Shown one piece after another: positions 17,460 through 27,456 of a stretch of DNA of 64,000 nucleotides (positions are counted from its first letter, which is position 1; each line of letters opens with the position of its first letter). The position numbers were made by a program, and so were the translations under genes. A model generated the notes under the pieces. It had not been told where the DNA came from and did no database searches. It saw nothing but the letters and a program-made list of their open reading frames with translations. Source of the stretch: an uncultured Desulfobulbus sp. (GTDB lineage: Bacteria; Desulfobacterota; Desulfobulbia; Desulfobulbales; Desulfobulbaceae); contig NZ_OY762276.1 of NCBI RefSeq assembly GCF_963665445.1, forward strand, positions 4,334,601 to 4,398,600, written 5' to 3'.

Positions 17460-18277
17460 TGGCCGATGATCTCAGCCAACAACTCACGCAAACCTTGCGG
17501 GAGCGCCGTGCCTACGGCAAATACCGCGGCTTCGTGGTCGACAACGAGGATCCCGAGCGGCGGGCACGGGTCCGGCTGCGGGTCCCGGCCCTGTTGGGCG
17601 AGGCGGAAACCGATTGGGCGCTGCCCTGTCTGCCCTGCGGCGGACTGAACAATCTTGGCCTGTTCACCGTTCCCGCGCTTGGGGCCCAGGTCTGGGTGGA
17701 GTTCGAGGGCGGCAATCTCGATTTTCCCATCTGGACCGGCACCTTCTGGCAGGAGGCGGACGATATTCCCGAGGAGGTCCAGGATCAGCAGACGACCAAG
17801 GTGTTGCGCACCGCTCGCGGGCATGTGCTGCTGTTTGAGGAGAAGGACGGGGAGGAGACCGTGAGCCTGGAGCATGCGGACGGGGCAAAGTTGACGATGA
17901 ATGTTGAGGGCAGTGTCGAGTTGTGCAACAAGGATGGGGAGAAGCTGATGCTCGATGCCGACGGCGACAGTCTGAGCCTGGAAGACCAGCACGGCAACAC
18001 CCTGACCATGGACAGCAACGGCATCACCCTGCAGGACATGAACGGCAACCAGGTGAAAATGGAGGCCTCCGGTATCACCGTGCAGGCCTCGGCCACCCTG
18101 ACCCTGGAGGGAAGCCTCGTGCAGCTCGGCGGCAGCGGCGGGGAACCGGTGATCAAGGGGACCAGCCTGCTCTCCAAGCTGATCCTCCATACCCATCCCA
18201 CCAGCATGGGCCCAACTGGGCCGCCCATCCCCCAGGGAGAGATGGGCAGTCTCTCCACCAAGGTCATGAGTTCATAA
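17459..18277 (+). CDS. eCIS spike protein (gp5/gpV-like)
   Basis: 272 residues. An OB-fold region (YRGFVVDNEDPERRARVRLR) and the motif LGAQVWVEFEGGNLDFPIWTG are typical of baseplate assembly protein V and VgrG/gp5. A beta-helical needle with short repeats (ENLTM-like units such as GNTLTMDSNGITLQ) follows at about 140-225. The C-terminus contains LHTHPTSMGPTGPPIP. No PAAR repeat or separate PAAR gene is visible, so this tail may form the tip itself. Confidence 0.9.
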   Translation: MADDLSQQLTQTLRERRAYGKYRGFVVDNEDPERRARVRLRVPALLGEAETDWALPCLPCGGLNNLGLFTVPALGAQVWVEFEGGNLDFPIWTGTFWQEADDIPEEVQDQQTTKVLRTARGHVLLFEEKDGEETVSLEHADGAKLTMNVEGSVELCNKDGEKLMLDADGDSLSLEDQHGNTLTMDSNGITLQDMNGNQVKMEASGITVQASATLTLEGSLVQLGGSGGEPVIKGTSLLSKLILHTHPTSMGPTGPPIPQGEMGSLSTKVMSS

Positions 18278-18286
18278 GGAGCAGCC

Positions 18287-18673
18287 ATGGCGCGTCGACT
18301 CATCGATCCCCCCTATCTTCGTTTTCCCCTGACCATCGATGCGGGCGGCCCGAGTCTTGCCAGCCGCTCCGAGCATATCCGCGGACAGATCGAGCAGGTG
18401 CTCTTTACCTTGCCCGGTGAACGGGTCTTTCGCCCCGATTTCGGGGCCGGGGTCAAGGCTCTGGTGTTTGAACCCAACAGCACACCCCTGTGGCAGATCA
18501 CCAAGCGCCGTCTGCTCGCCAGCCTGGCCGATGCCCTTCAAGGAGAGGTGGATCCCAAGAGTATTGAGGTCGAGGTCAGCGGTGAGGAAGCTACCCTCAC
18601 CATTACCATTGGGTACACCCTGGCGGCCATCGGCCTTCGCGAGAGCCAGATCTTTACCGTGGGAGGGGGATGA
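18287..18673 (+). CDS. eCIS baseplate wedge protein (gp25/GPW-like)
   Basis: 128 residues of the gp25-like family (Afp9/Pvc9). The key features are the EHIRGQIEQVLFTLPGERVF helix-turn, then RPDFGAGVKALVFEPN and a beta hairpin ending in IGYTLA. gp25 initiates sheath polymerisation at the baseplate. The EPR motif of this family appears as GERVFRPDFG. AAGGAG lies upstream of the ATG. Overlaps the next gene by 4 bases (ATGA). Confidence 0.92.
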   Translation: MARRLIDPPYLRFPLTIDAGGPSLASRSEHIRGQIEQVLFTLPGERVFRPDFGAGVKALVFEPNSTPLWQITKRRLLASLADALQGEVDPKSIEVEVSGEEATLTITIGYTLAAIGLRESQIFTVGGG

Positions 18674-19872
18674 TGGCTGTTGATCCTGTTGCCCAACTGC
18701 TGTTTGACGTTGCCTGTCCCGACTGCGGCCGACGCCTGATCGATCTGCCGGATATCCTGCCCGAGGTGGGCGATGACTTTGATTGGGATCAGCGCGATTA
18801 CGACGGTTTTCGCCTGTTCATGCTCCAGGAACTGGCTGCCCGTTTTCCCGAGCGACGCCGCTGGACCCCGGCCGATGTCGAGGTGGCCCTGGTGGAGGTC
18901 CTGGCCTACGCGCTGGATCAGTTGTCCGATGGGCTGGATCGGGCCATGGCCGAACGGTTTCTCGAGACCGCCCGTCGCCCCGAATCCCTGCGCCGATTGC
19001 TGCTGCTGATCGGCTACGATGCCGCTGCCCTTGCCAAGCGGTTGCAGCAGGGACCCTTTACAGGGCTCGACGCGGATCAGGCGGCCGCCCCCTTAAGCGG
19101 TGAGGATCGGTTGCGCTTTGACGACTGGTGGCTCGATCATCCCGAGCAGATGGAGCAGGCGCGTATCGACGGTCCGCGTTCCATCCATGACCAGCACCGC
19201 ATGGTCACCCTGGAGGATTTCGAACAGCAGCTGCAGCGCCATCCTTTGGTATTGCGGGCCCATGCCTGGGAGCGCTGGGACGGTTCCTGGTCCACAGTCC
19301 ATGTGGCGGTGATCAACTGGCGACGTTTGGGGCTGGACAGTCCCTGCGACGACTTCAGCGACGGTATCTGGGCGCAAACCCAGGCCTTTCACGCCGAACG
19401 GGGGCTGCATCTGCCCGAGAGAACAGATGCCCCCAACGTGCGCTCGATCCTCTACCCCTTTTTGGAGGCCTACCGCATGGTAGGCCAGGAGGTGGTGCTT
19501 GAGGAGGCGGTCGAGGTGGGGATCGTGCTCAGCCTCTCCATTCAGGTGAACCGGGAATATTTTCAATCCGAGATTCGTCATGCGGTGGAGCGGGCCCTGG
19601 GTACGGGACCGGGCGGATTCTTCGCCCCCGGCCGCCTTCGTTTTGGCGAGGATCTCTGGGCAAGCGATCTTTACCAGTTGCTCATGGGGCTTTCCGGAGT
19701 GGACAATGTCTGCCTCAACCGTTTCAAGCGGCTGGGCGACCGATTCCGCGATCAGGCGGCCAGCGGCCAGATCGTCCTTGAAGGATTGGAGGTGGCGATC
19801 TGCGATAACGATCAGGCCCAGCCGGAACGGGGCTACTACACCCTGACCCTGCACGGAGGACGCAAAGGATGA
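18670..19872 (+). CDS. eCIS baseplate J-like wedge protein, short form
   Basis: 400 residues. A CPDCGRR motif opens the protein and could bind zinc. The central part (MVTLEDFEQQLQRHPLVLRAH, then VHVAVINW) matches the core of gpJ/gp6-like wedge proteins, in which a segment reading D-F-E...P-V-R is followed by a strand. In Afp/PVC two gp6-like proteins form the wedge; here this gene and the next one play that role. It overlaps the next gene by 4 bases. Confidence 0.75.
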   Translation: MMAVDPVAQLLFDVACPDCGRRLIDLPDILPEVGDDFDWDQRDYDGFRLFMLQELAARFPERRRWTPADVEVALVEVLAYALDQLSDGLDRAMAERFLETARRPESLRRLLLLIGYDAAALAKRLQQGPFTGLDADQAAAPLSGEDRLRFDDWWLDHPEQMEQARIDGPRSIHDQHRMVTLEDFEQQLQRHPLVLRAHAWERWDGSWSTVHVAVINWRRLGLDSPCDDFSDGIWAQTQAFHAERGLHLPERTDAPNVRSILYPFLEAYRMVGQEVVLEEAVEVGIVLSLSIQVNREYFQSEIRHAVERALGTGPGGFFAPGRLRFGEDLWASDLYQLLMGLSGVDNVCLNRFKRLGDRFRDQAASGQIVLEGLEVAICDNDQAQPERGYYTLTLHGGRKG

Positions 19873-22817
19873 GCGATCTGACCCGGTGGAATCGGGCCGG
19901 CCTATCCCGGTTCGGCTATGTGGACGGCAATGCGGCGGTTTTTCTCGAGCGGTTGCGTGCCGGCCTGGCTACACGTTTTCCCCAGTGGCAGCCGATTCCC
20001 GGGGCGGAGCCGCCGTCTGCATCCGAGGGCGAAGAGGCCAAGAAATCGCGGCTCGAGACCCTGTATAGGGCCGATCCGGGTGACATGCTCTGGCAGCTGA
20101 CCCGGCAGTTTGCCCGCTCCAGCCACGTGCTCGGTGGCCATATCGACGCCTTTGCCAACGAGGGGACCCTGGAAACCGCCAGCCAGTGGGAAAACCTGCG
20201 CCGGTTGGTGGCCCTGCTCAACTACGCGCCCCTGCCGCCGGCCTCGGCCGGAACCCCTTTGGCACTTCAGATCAAGAGCGGCAAAAGCGGCACCATAGCC
20301 GCCGGGTTCCAGATCAAACACGCACCGGCTGCGGGCAAACCAATCATCTTTGAAACCCTGGAAGAGATCGAGGTGGACTGGGCCTACAACAGCCTCCGCT
20401 CCCAGGGGTATCAGTGCAATCCGCTTCAACTCAGCGGGACGGAACTCCTCCTCGAGGGGCAGCTGGACAAGGTTCGTATCGGCGATGCCCTGGTGCTGGA
20501 AAATCAGGGAAATGGCAAACTCTCCGCCCATCTTATCGACGGCGTCGTCCTTGCTCAAAACGAGACGCAGCTGACGCTCACCCCGGCCATCCCCAGCGGA
20601 TTCATCAAGGGAACCACCGTGGTCCACTGCTGTCCCAAGGAACGGCTCAAGCCGCTTGGCCCGGCCACCAAGGGGGTGGAGACCGTGGGCCACAGCCTGC
20701 AGCTGGCCACGGGCAGCAAGGGGTTGGCCCCGGGCGATATCGTGGTCATCCGCTCGGCAGACAACAAGCCGCTTTATCGACGGATCAAGGCGGTCCATGA
20801 CGACCGCCTGGTGTTGTACCGGCCGATCCACCAGCTGACCTTGCATGGGGCCACCGTGGCCAGGCCCGACATCCTGCCGATCAGCAATCTCGGCAGCCCG
20901 CCTGCCGGGCGCGACATCCCGGAGACGGCTCCCGAGACCGTGGTCCAGGTGGTCTACGCTGCCGGTGACTGGTCCCGCCTCATCAATCAATGGGTCGCCG
21001 ACAGGGTCGATCGCGGCAAGGGAGCGGCAAAACGGGAGTATATCCCCGTCTATTACTGCCTCCATGCCAAGTATGTACCGGTGGACACCGACTGTAAGGA
21101 GATCGATGCCGGTGATCGCCCCGGCTACACCACCCTCACCCTGACCTGGAACAAGGACACTGACGGCATTCCCGGCGATACGGACCTGAGGCTGCGCAAT
21201 CCCCAATCCTTGATGGTGGCGCCGACCGAGCTGGGTTCGTGGAAGGTGGACACCTTTCTCAACAAGAGCGAGGCCGGGCGCCTGACCCAGGATCTGGTCA
21301 CGGAGGTCAGCAAACAGGCGGTCGCCGGTGACTTGGCGGTGGTGGTGAAAGGCGGGCAGCTGGCCTGGACCCGTCTGGCCACGGTGAGCCAGGACCGCGA
21401 ACACGAGGAAACCACCCTCAGCGCCGATCCCCAGTGGCAGGACCGTGGCGGCGGACCGTTTTTTCTCAGCCGCACGCGGGTGCAGCTCCATTTCACCCAA
21501 CAGGTGCGGGTAGTCGGCTGGCAGGAGAACACCACCGCGATCACCAGCCGTCGCATCTACCTGCAGTCGCCGCTGGCAGGCATCAAGGCCGGGCGTCCGC
21601 TGCTGGTCAGCAACGGCGCCACCGTGATCCAGACACGGGCCGAGGAGGTAGCGGCCAACGGCGGCTGGCTCTTGCTCAGTGAACCTCCTCCCAGCGGAAC
21701 CACCATCGGTAATCTGGAAATCATGGCCAACGTGGTCCAGGCCGGGCACGGCGAGGCACGCCCCTGGCGGGTGCTGGGCAGCGGCGACGGTTCCCGCAAC
21801 AACCAGAGCTTCACCGTCGAGGTGGAGGATCTCAGTTTTGTCGCCGATACGGCCATGGCCAGCGGTGTGCGCGCGGCCCTTGAGGTGGTGATCGGTTCTG
21901 AGACCTGGACCCAGGTGGACAATCTCAAGGACTCCAGCGCCAGTGATGCCCACTACCAGGTGCGGAGCAACGAGGATGGCTACGCGGTGGTGGAGTTCGG
22001 GGACGGCCGCCATGGTCGCAGACTGCCCTCGGGCAGCAACAATATCCGCGCGCGTTTGCGCCAGGGCGTGGGTATGAGCGGCAATCTCGATCCCGGTTCC
22101 CTGGTGAAGCCGGTGCAGCCCCATCCATTGATTGCCGCCGTTCTCCAACCCATGGCCAGCAGCGGCGGCAACGACCGGGAAGACAATGCCGACCTACGGC
22201 GCAACGCTCCGGCCAGTCTGCTCGCTTTGAACCGGGCGGTCTCGATCGAGGATGCGGCCCAACTGGCGCGCAGTCACCCCAGTGTCTGGCAGGCGGCCGC
22301 CTTCCGCCTCAAACCCGGCCTGGGCAGACGGGAGCGACTTGAGGTGGTGGTCATGGCCGCAGGCGGCGGTTTCCTCTCCACCTCGCTCAAGCAGACAGTG
22401 CAGAGCTGGCTCGTTGCCCGCTGCCAACCGGGGATGCAGGTCCTGCTCAGCGATTATGTCCCGGTCCGCTTTCAATTGGAGCTGACCATACGCATCCGCA
22501 CAACCATGGACAGTCGAAGCGTGCAGGAGGCGGTGGCATCCCGGTTGAACGATGCTTTGGCCCTTTCACGGCGTCAGCTGGGTCAACCTCTCTATCGCGG
22601 GGAGATCTACAGTCTGGTTGATGCGGTCAGCGGCGTGGAAAACAGTTCCTGTGCACTGATCCTGCCCTGGCCGCAGTCGGGCGTTTCCCTTGACGACCGG
22701 CCCCAGGTGGCCCTCAGCGGCACCACGGTAATGTCGATTCTGCCCAGCCAGCGGCAGTGCCTGGTCCTGGAGAGTTCCACCCTGAACATCAGGGTGGAGG
22801 CGGCTGAGGAGGTTTGA
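19869..22817 (+). CDS. eCIS large baseplate assembly protein (gpJ/gp6-like, Afp11-type)
   Basis: 982 residues. A long N-terminal region contains several beta domains. The central motif VEFGDGRHGRRLPSGSNNIRARLRQGVGMSGN is characteristic of 'putative baseplate assembly proteins', and the core gpJ segment follows (RAVSIEDAAQLARSHPSVWQAAAFRLK). The N-terminal LLNYAPLPPASAGTPL segment is also typical of this family. It is the largest wedge component and forms most of the baseplate ring. A 748-codon open frame on the opposite strand is a GC-driven shadow. Confidence 0.88.
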   Translation: MSDLTRWNRAGLSRFGYVDGNAAVFLERLRAGLATRFPQWQPIPGAEPPSASEGEEAKKSRLETLYRADPGDMLWQLTRQFARSSHVLGGHIDAFANEGTLETASQWENLRRLVALLNYAPLPPASAGTPLALQIKSGKSGTIAAGFQIKHAPAAGKPIIFETLEEIEVDWAYNSLRSQGYQCNPLQLSGTELLLEGQLDKVRIGDALVLENQGNGKLSAHLIDGVVLAQNETQLTLTPAIPSGFIKGTTVVHCCPKERLKPLGPATKGVETVGHSLQLATGSKGLAPGDIVVIRSADNKPLYRRIKAVHDDRLVLYRPIHQLTLHGATVARPDILPISNLGSPPAGRDIPETAPETVVQVVYAAGDWSRLINQWVADRVDRGKGAAKREYIPVYYCLHAKYVPVDTDCKEIDAGDRPGYTTLTLTWNKDTDGIPGDTDLRLRNPQSLMVAPTELGSWKVDTFLNKSEAGRLTQDLVTEVSKQAVAGDLAVVVKGGQLAWTRLATVSQDREHEETTLSADPQWQDRGGGPFFLSRTRVQLHFTQQVRVVGWQENTTAITSRRIYLQSPLAGIKAGRPLLVSNGATVIQTRAEEVAANGGWLLLSEPPPSGTTIGNLEIMANVVQAGHGEARPWRVLGSGDGSRNNQSFTVEVEDLSFVADTAMASGVRAALEVVIGSETWTQVDNLKDSSASDAHYQVRSNEDGYAVVEFGDGRHGRRLPSGSNNIRARLRQGVGMSGNLDPGSLVKPVQPHPLIAAVLQPMASSGGNDREDNADLRRNAPASLLALNRAVSIEDAAQLARSHPSVWQAAAFRLKPGLGRRERLEVVVMAAGGGFLSTSLKQTVQSWLVARCQPGMQVLLSDYVPVRFQLELTIRIRTTMDSRSVQEAVASRLNDALALSRRQLGQPLYRGEIYSLVDAVSGVENSSCALILPWPQSGVSLDDRPQVALSGTTVMSILPSQRQCLVLESSTLNIRVEAAEEV

Positions 22818-22818
22818 G

Positions 22819-24483
22819 ATGAGTGGAGCGTACACTACACCTGGATATGGCGAACGGCTGCTGGAATGGCTGCCCAACCACTGGAAGGTCCGTGATGGCG
22901 GTGACCTTACCGCTCTGCTTGCGGTCTATGGTGAGTTGCTGGACGCGATCCATGCCACCATCCACCAGCATCTCTATGACGGCTTTCCCGACAGGGACGA
23001 GCACGGCAACCACTGCCAGGACTGGCTCATTCCCTACTTTGCCCGTCTGCTCGATGTAGATCTGGTTTCACCGGATGCCGATGGCCGCCGGGACGAGGTC
23101 TCCAAGGCGGTCTACTGGCGCCAGCGCAAGGGCACCCGCGTCAGTGTGGAGGGCATTGCCGAGGCAGTGGGCCAGTTTGAGGTCGAGGTCCATGAGGGCT
23201 GGAAGCGGGTGGCCATGACCCCACGGGTCGATCGTCCGCTGCTGCCGGAGCAGGCCTATGGCGAGGAGCCGATCAAGGGCAAGAAGACACCGGCCCTCTC
23301 TGCACGGCATCCCGGTTTGCCCACCTCGACCCTGGATTTTCGCTTCTGTTCGCGGGCGGTGCAATGCGGGATCAGTAACGATGGTGCCGCCAGCACCAGC
23401 TTTCCCGGCCTGGATGAGCCGGTCATCTGGCGGCAGATCAACCGCTCCGGCCTCCCCTGCGCGCCGGATAGTTATCAGGACGTCTCCCGCAGAACCGTTG
23501 ACCTGCGCACACCGGGCAGCCTTCGCGGTCGCTACCATCCCCGGCGACTGATCCTCCATCTGCCGCCGCCGGAAGGGTTCTTTGCCCGCGATCACGCCAG
23601 CCTGCAGTGGCAGCAGATTCTGCCCCTGGTCGAGGCGGCCCTGGCCACCGGAACCGGTGCGGTCCATCAGGATCTGATCGAGGTCAGCGCAACGCTCGTT
23701 CGCATTGATGGCCAGGAGCTGCCGATGATCACCCTGCGCGGACTCACCAAGGCACCGGTGCGGATCCGCGGCGTGGTCGCCCTGGAGGCAGAGGCGGTCT
23801 TTCGCTTTGCCAACCTCTGGTTCGACAACCGGGTCGATATTCGTCGGGGCGTTATCCAGTGCGTCGGCTGCGCCCTGCGCCATCTTCGCTCCACGGTGAT
23901 CGATCGCACAAGGCCGGTGATCGTGGCCGTCAGCTCGCTCTTCAAGCGGGTCGAGGCCGCCCGTGGTCTGATGCGGCTGGAGTATGTGACCGTGCTGGAA
24001 ACCTTGCTCGCTGAGGCCCTCCAGGCCAGCGATTGCATTCTTCTTGCCCCCCTGCGCAAGGATCGGGTGGATGAGGATGTGCCCGGCAGCGGTTGCCTGC
24101 GTTACAGCCGTATCCCCTTTTTCCCCAAAGATGCCAAAGGACTGAAACCATGGGAACTGGTCAGCGGCCATCTCTCGGATTGGCTGAGCCAGGGCAAGCG
24201 CTCGGAGTTGCGTTGCTTGGCAGCCAACTGCACCACCCAGCTGCCGCTCTTCTGCAGCGAGGTCTTTGGCGAACCGGGATGCGGCGTGCTCCACCCTCAG
24301 TGCATCTCCAGCATTGCAGCCGGCGCCGAGGACGGTGGGGAAATGGGGGCCTACCACGGCCATCGTCTTGTCCTGCGGCGCGCGGCCGTGCTGGAAAAGC
24401 TGCGTGAGTTTCTACCGGTGGGCATGGAGGCGGTGCTGGTCATGGATCCGAGCCTTGCCTGCGTACCGCCGAAAGCAACCTGA
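22819..24483 (+). CDS. eCIS tail protein I-like (gpI/Afp12-type)
   Basis: 554 residues. The N-terminus (GERLLEWLPNHWKVRD, then LLAVYGELLDAIHATIHQHLYDGFPD, then CQDWLIPYFARLLDVDL) is the phage tail I signature: a wedge protein at the baseplate periphery that anchors fibres. The C-terminal half is beta-rich and variable, with Cys-rich parts (CLAANCTTQLPLFCSEVFGEPGCG) that might bind metal or form disulphides outside the cell. Its position directly before the DUF6519 protein supports a fibre-anchoring role. Confidence 0.82.
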   Translation: MSGAYTTPGYGERLLEWLPNHWKVRDGGDLTALLAVYGELLDAIHATIHQHLYDGFPDRDEHGNHCQDWLIPYFARLLDVDLVSPDADGRRDEVSKAVYWRQRKGTRVSVEGIAEAVGQFEVEVHEGWKRVAMTPRVDRPLLPEQAYGEEPIKGKKTPALSARHPGLPTSTLDFRFCSRAVQCGISNDGAASTSFPGLDEPVIWRQINRSGLPCAPDSYQDVSRRTVDLRTPGSLRGRYHPRRLILHLPPPEGFFARDHASLQWQQILPLVEAALATGTGAVHQDLIEVSATLVRIDGQELPMITLRGLTKAPVRIRGVVALEAEAVFRFANLWFDNRVDIRRGVIQCVGCALRHLRSTVIDRTRPVIVAVSSLFKRVEAARGLMRLEYVTVLETLLAEALQASDCILLAPLRKDRVDEDVPGSGCLRYSRIPFFPKDAKGLKPWELVSGHLSDWLSQGKRSELRCLAANCTTQLPLFCSEVFGEPGCGVLHPQCISSIAAGAEDGGEMGAYHGHRLVLRRAAVLEKLREFLPVGMEAVLVMDPSLACVPPKAT

Positions 24484-24547
24484 AGTCGACCTGCCCGCAT
24501 GGGGCAATCGTTTTTTCTTTAATGTCTAACCTGAAAGGGTAGCATCC

Positions 24548-27433
24548 ATGAAAACCCAAATTTCGAGAAACTCGCTTCAACCCGAGAAACACTATTCAGG
24601 TCTCTACCTGCAACAGGGGCGGATGATCACCGATGCGGATTGGAACGAGCTCACCGATATTGAGAAAGAGCGGCTGGTCGCGGCCCTGGCAGATGTGGTG
24701 TCCAGTGGTGCGCCGCGAACAGGGGGGCTGAGGCTCATCGCCGTACCGTCAGGTTCGACCAATGTGCGCATTGCGCCCGGCGTTATTTACGTCGAAGGCG
24801 TGCCGGCCCGGCTTGAAGCCGAGTACAACCTGGCTATCAATACCCAGCCCGACTATCCGCTTCAGGCCGATTACAGCGGCCAGAGCCTCTGCCTCTATGC
24901 CGATGTCTGGGAGCGGACGGTGACTGCCCTGGAGGATGCCGCCCTCATGGATCCGGCCCTGCACGGGGCCGACACCGCCAGTCGCAGCCAGACCATGGTG
25001 CAGGTGAAGTGGTGCCCAACCACCGGCACCACCCCGGTTGACCTGATGGACGACCAGGTCAATCCCCCTCAGGGGACGGCCGAACTCAGCCTCCGCCTGG
25101 CCCTGATCACCGGTTCCGCCGACAGCTGCGATCCCTGCGCAAGTCAGGTGGATGTGGATGAGCGCATCGGCAACTCTCTCTTTCGGGTTGAAGTGCACGA
25201 CTTTGACCGCGACGCCCAGATCCTGACCCTGAAGTGGTCGCGCGATAACGGTGCCGAGGCCTGCCGTGTCGCGGAGATGCCCGCCGGGTTCAACCAGGGC
25301 CCCTGGGTGTGGGAGTTCTACGACGACAACACCGAGCGCCTTTTAGGCAATCATTTTGCACCCAACGCCAAAAACTTGCGCGGCCTGCTGCGCACGACCT
25401 GCACCGAGCCGACCGGCGCCGCAGAACCCAAGACCTATGTGCGCCAGTGGGATGGCTACCTGACCATCGACCTCAAGACCCTGTCCGGCTCCACCCTGGT
25501 TTTCAGCGGGGTCGACCGCGGTGTACCTCTTGCCCAGGGCGCGGCCGGCTCGGCCAGTCATGGCCGGGTCGCAGCCAGCGACGGCAAGATCAGCATCAAC
25601 CTGGAGCGGATGGAGCTCCACCTGGACACTAAGGAAAAACTTTTTGTTCCCGGAGACTTCTGGCTGGCCACGGTGCGCGAGTCTGTCCAGGTGTCCGGCC
25701 AGTACATTCTTCCGCCCACGGAGGGTTTGGCTGTCCCTGCCCGGGGGGCAACCCCCTGTGGCATTCGCCACCACTACTTGGTCCTGGGGGAAATCGGCAT
25801 CAACAAAAAGTTGGTTGCCGGGGATGATCCCTTCATCCGGCAAATGCACTTTCCACCGCTGAGCGATATCCAGGCCGGAGATGTGGGCTACGCGATCCCG
25901 GTCTGCGAAAATCAGCAGAACACCCTCAAGGACCTGCTCGCTCCGGATCTTGATCTCAATGGGGATGGGCAGGTGAACCTGCGCCATGTCCTGGACACCC
26001 TCCTGTGTCGTCTGCGGGCGGATCGCCTGCCGCTCAACAAGCAGGACACCGCCCTGTGCAGCGAACTGCAGGGGAATGCGGTGGTCACGGTGCAGGATGC
26101 GCTTCGTGTGCTCTGCGATAAATCCACCATCAGCTGCTCGGTGGTGGCGACATCTTCCGCCCAACTTGCAGTGCTGCTGCAGGAGTTTGCCGCCGACAGC
26201 TCAGCCCTGGATCTGTGGATCTGCCTGCCTGCTGGCACCTATCCCATCGCAACCGAGGTCTCCCTCAGCGGCAAGCGCAGCCTGCGCATCAGCGGCCAGG
26301 GGCCACGGGCGGTTCGCATCACCTGCAGTGCCGCTCAATTGAATCTGGAAGCGGATGAAATCGTGTTGGAAAACCTGACCCTGAGCTTTGCCACCGGCAG
26401 CGGTCAGCTGGCCATTCGTGCCGGCGAATCGCGAACGAGCAACTGCCGTTTCAGCCGTACCACCACCGTCAAGGGGCCGCCGATGGTCAGCGTTGGCGGC
26501 CAAGGCAGCGCAGATTGCACCTTGGCTTGGGAAAACAACCGTCTGGACGCCATCGTGAAAAAGGTCACCGCCAGCAATAGCGCCTGGATCGAGGCCATAG
26601 GGGCGGGCAACGACAAGCTCAAGGAAAGTCTTGCCGCCCTGACCGGTGCCGAACTTTTAGCCAACAGGGATGCCTACGATGCGGCAATCAGGCAAGTGGT
26701 TGCCACGATTATCGCCCTGCCGAAGACCACTCGAGCGGCCTGGAGCACAAACTTGCAGGAGATCGCCGCTCCGACGCGGATTCCCGTGTTTGCGGTTCGC
26801 AGGGTGGGCTCCGCTGCCTTGGTTGAAGCGCTGTCCAAGGAGAAGCCAAACGCGCTTGAGCTGGCTGCGGCGCTGGAGGAGATCGTTGCTGTCGGCGTGA
26901 GCCGTGAACCGGATTATGCCCTGCGCCTGGAAACGGCCAAGGTGGGCGGTGTGCTGGCGAAAAACCGGGTCAGCGGCTGGGTGCTGTTGGCAAACGGGGT
27001 GAGCGGTTATCGCCATCCCACTGTGGCGGTGATCGGATCCACCCTCGATGGTGCGGTTGTCAAGAGCGGCGGCAATGACTTACGCCTGGTTGAAAACAGC
27101 TTTGAGGGGCTCAAGGCCAACTTGCCCGCAGGCAGTGTCAACGACGAAAACCGGCTCACCGTACAAGTCAGCGGCTATGCACGCCTGATTGCCAGCGGCA
27201 ATACGATTGAGCAGGGACTCAATTCGCTGGTTACGGCGCACTTCGTCGGCCAGGGCAACACCTGGAGCCGGGAAGGGACCGATCCGCTTGGTTCGGTGAT
27301 CGGTGATCGGGGCGTTTTTACCGGCAACCTGCTCGATACCGGCACCGCGACCCTCCAGATCACCAGCACCATGGGCAAGGATCAACTACGCTCAGGGGGC
27401 AATCTGGAGGTGGATTTGGTCAGCGCAACCTGA
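24548..27433 (+). CDS. DUF6519 beta-helix protein, candidate fibre/receptor-binding protein
   Basis: 961 residues. The N-terminus has the DUF6519 signature (ISRNSLQPEKHYSGLYLQQG, then DADWNE at 29-34). A beta-rich region to about 460 follows. A dockerin-like or EF-hand-like calcium motif LDLNGDGQVNL lies near 467-480. The C-terminal half looks like a right-handed parallel beta-helix (LPAGTYPIATEVSLSGKRSL and later short GN/SG-rich turns). Proteins with this N-terminus are frequent in phage-tail-like loci. No separate Afp13-type fibre gene exists here, so this is the best candidate for target recognition. The role is inferred. Confidence 0.72.
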   Translation: MKTQISRNSLQPEKHYSGLYLQQGRMITDADWNELTDIEKERLVAALADVVSSGAPRTGGLRLIAVPSGSTNVRIAPGVIYVEGVPARLEAEYNLAINTQPDYPLQADYSGQSLCLYADVWERTVTALEDAALMDPALHGADTASRSQTMVQVKWCPTTGTTPVDLMDDQVNPPQGTAELSLRLALITGSADSCDPCASQVDVDERIGNSLFRVEVHDFDRDAQILTLKWSRDNGAEACRVAEMPAGFNQGPWVWEFYDDNTERLLGNHFAPNAKNLRGLLRTTCTEPTGAAEPKTYVRQWDGYLTIDLKTLSGSTLVFSGVDRGVPLAQGAAGSASHGRVAASDGKISINLERMELHLDTKEKLFVPGDFWLATVRESVQVSGQYILPPTEGLAVPARGATPCGIRHHYLVLGEIGINKKLVAGDDPFIRQMHFPPLSDIQAGDVGYAIPVCENQQNTLKDLLAPDLDLNGDGQVNLRHVLDTLLCRLRADRLPLNKQDTALCSELQGNAVVTVQDALRVLCDKSTISCSVVATSSAQLAVLLQEFAADSSALDLWICLPAGTYPIATEVSLSGKRSLRISGQGPRAVRITCSAAQLNLEADEIVLENLTLSFATGSGQLAIRAGESRTSNCRFSRTTTVKGPPMVSVGGQGSADCTLAWENNRLDAIVKKVTASNSAWIEAIGAGNDKLKESLAALTGAELLANRDAYDAAIRQVVATIIALPKTTRAAWSTNLQEIAAPTRIPVFAVRRVGSAALVEALSKEKPNALELAAALEEIVAVGVSREPDYALRLETAKVGGVLAKNRVSGWVLLANGVSGYRHPTVAVIGSTLDGAVVKSGGNDLRLVENSFEGLKANLPAGSVNDENRLTVQVSGYARLIASGNTIEQGLNSLVTAHFVGQGNTWSREGTDPLGSVIGDRGVFTGNLLDTGTATLQITSTMGKDQLRSGGNLEVDLVSAT

Positions 27434-27456
27434 GAAAATATTTTGGGGGAGGTGCC

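Noticed and set aside
19902-22148. 748-codon open frame on the minus strand inside the large baseplate gene
   Set aside because: GC-rich DNA leaves long stop-free antisense frames; the product is His/Gly/Arg-rich with no family features and the plus-strand protein is a clear baseplate component.
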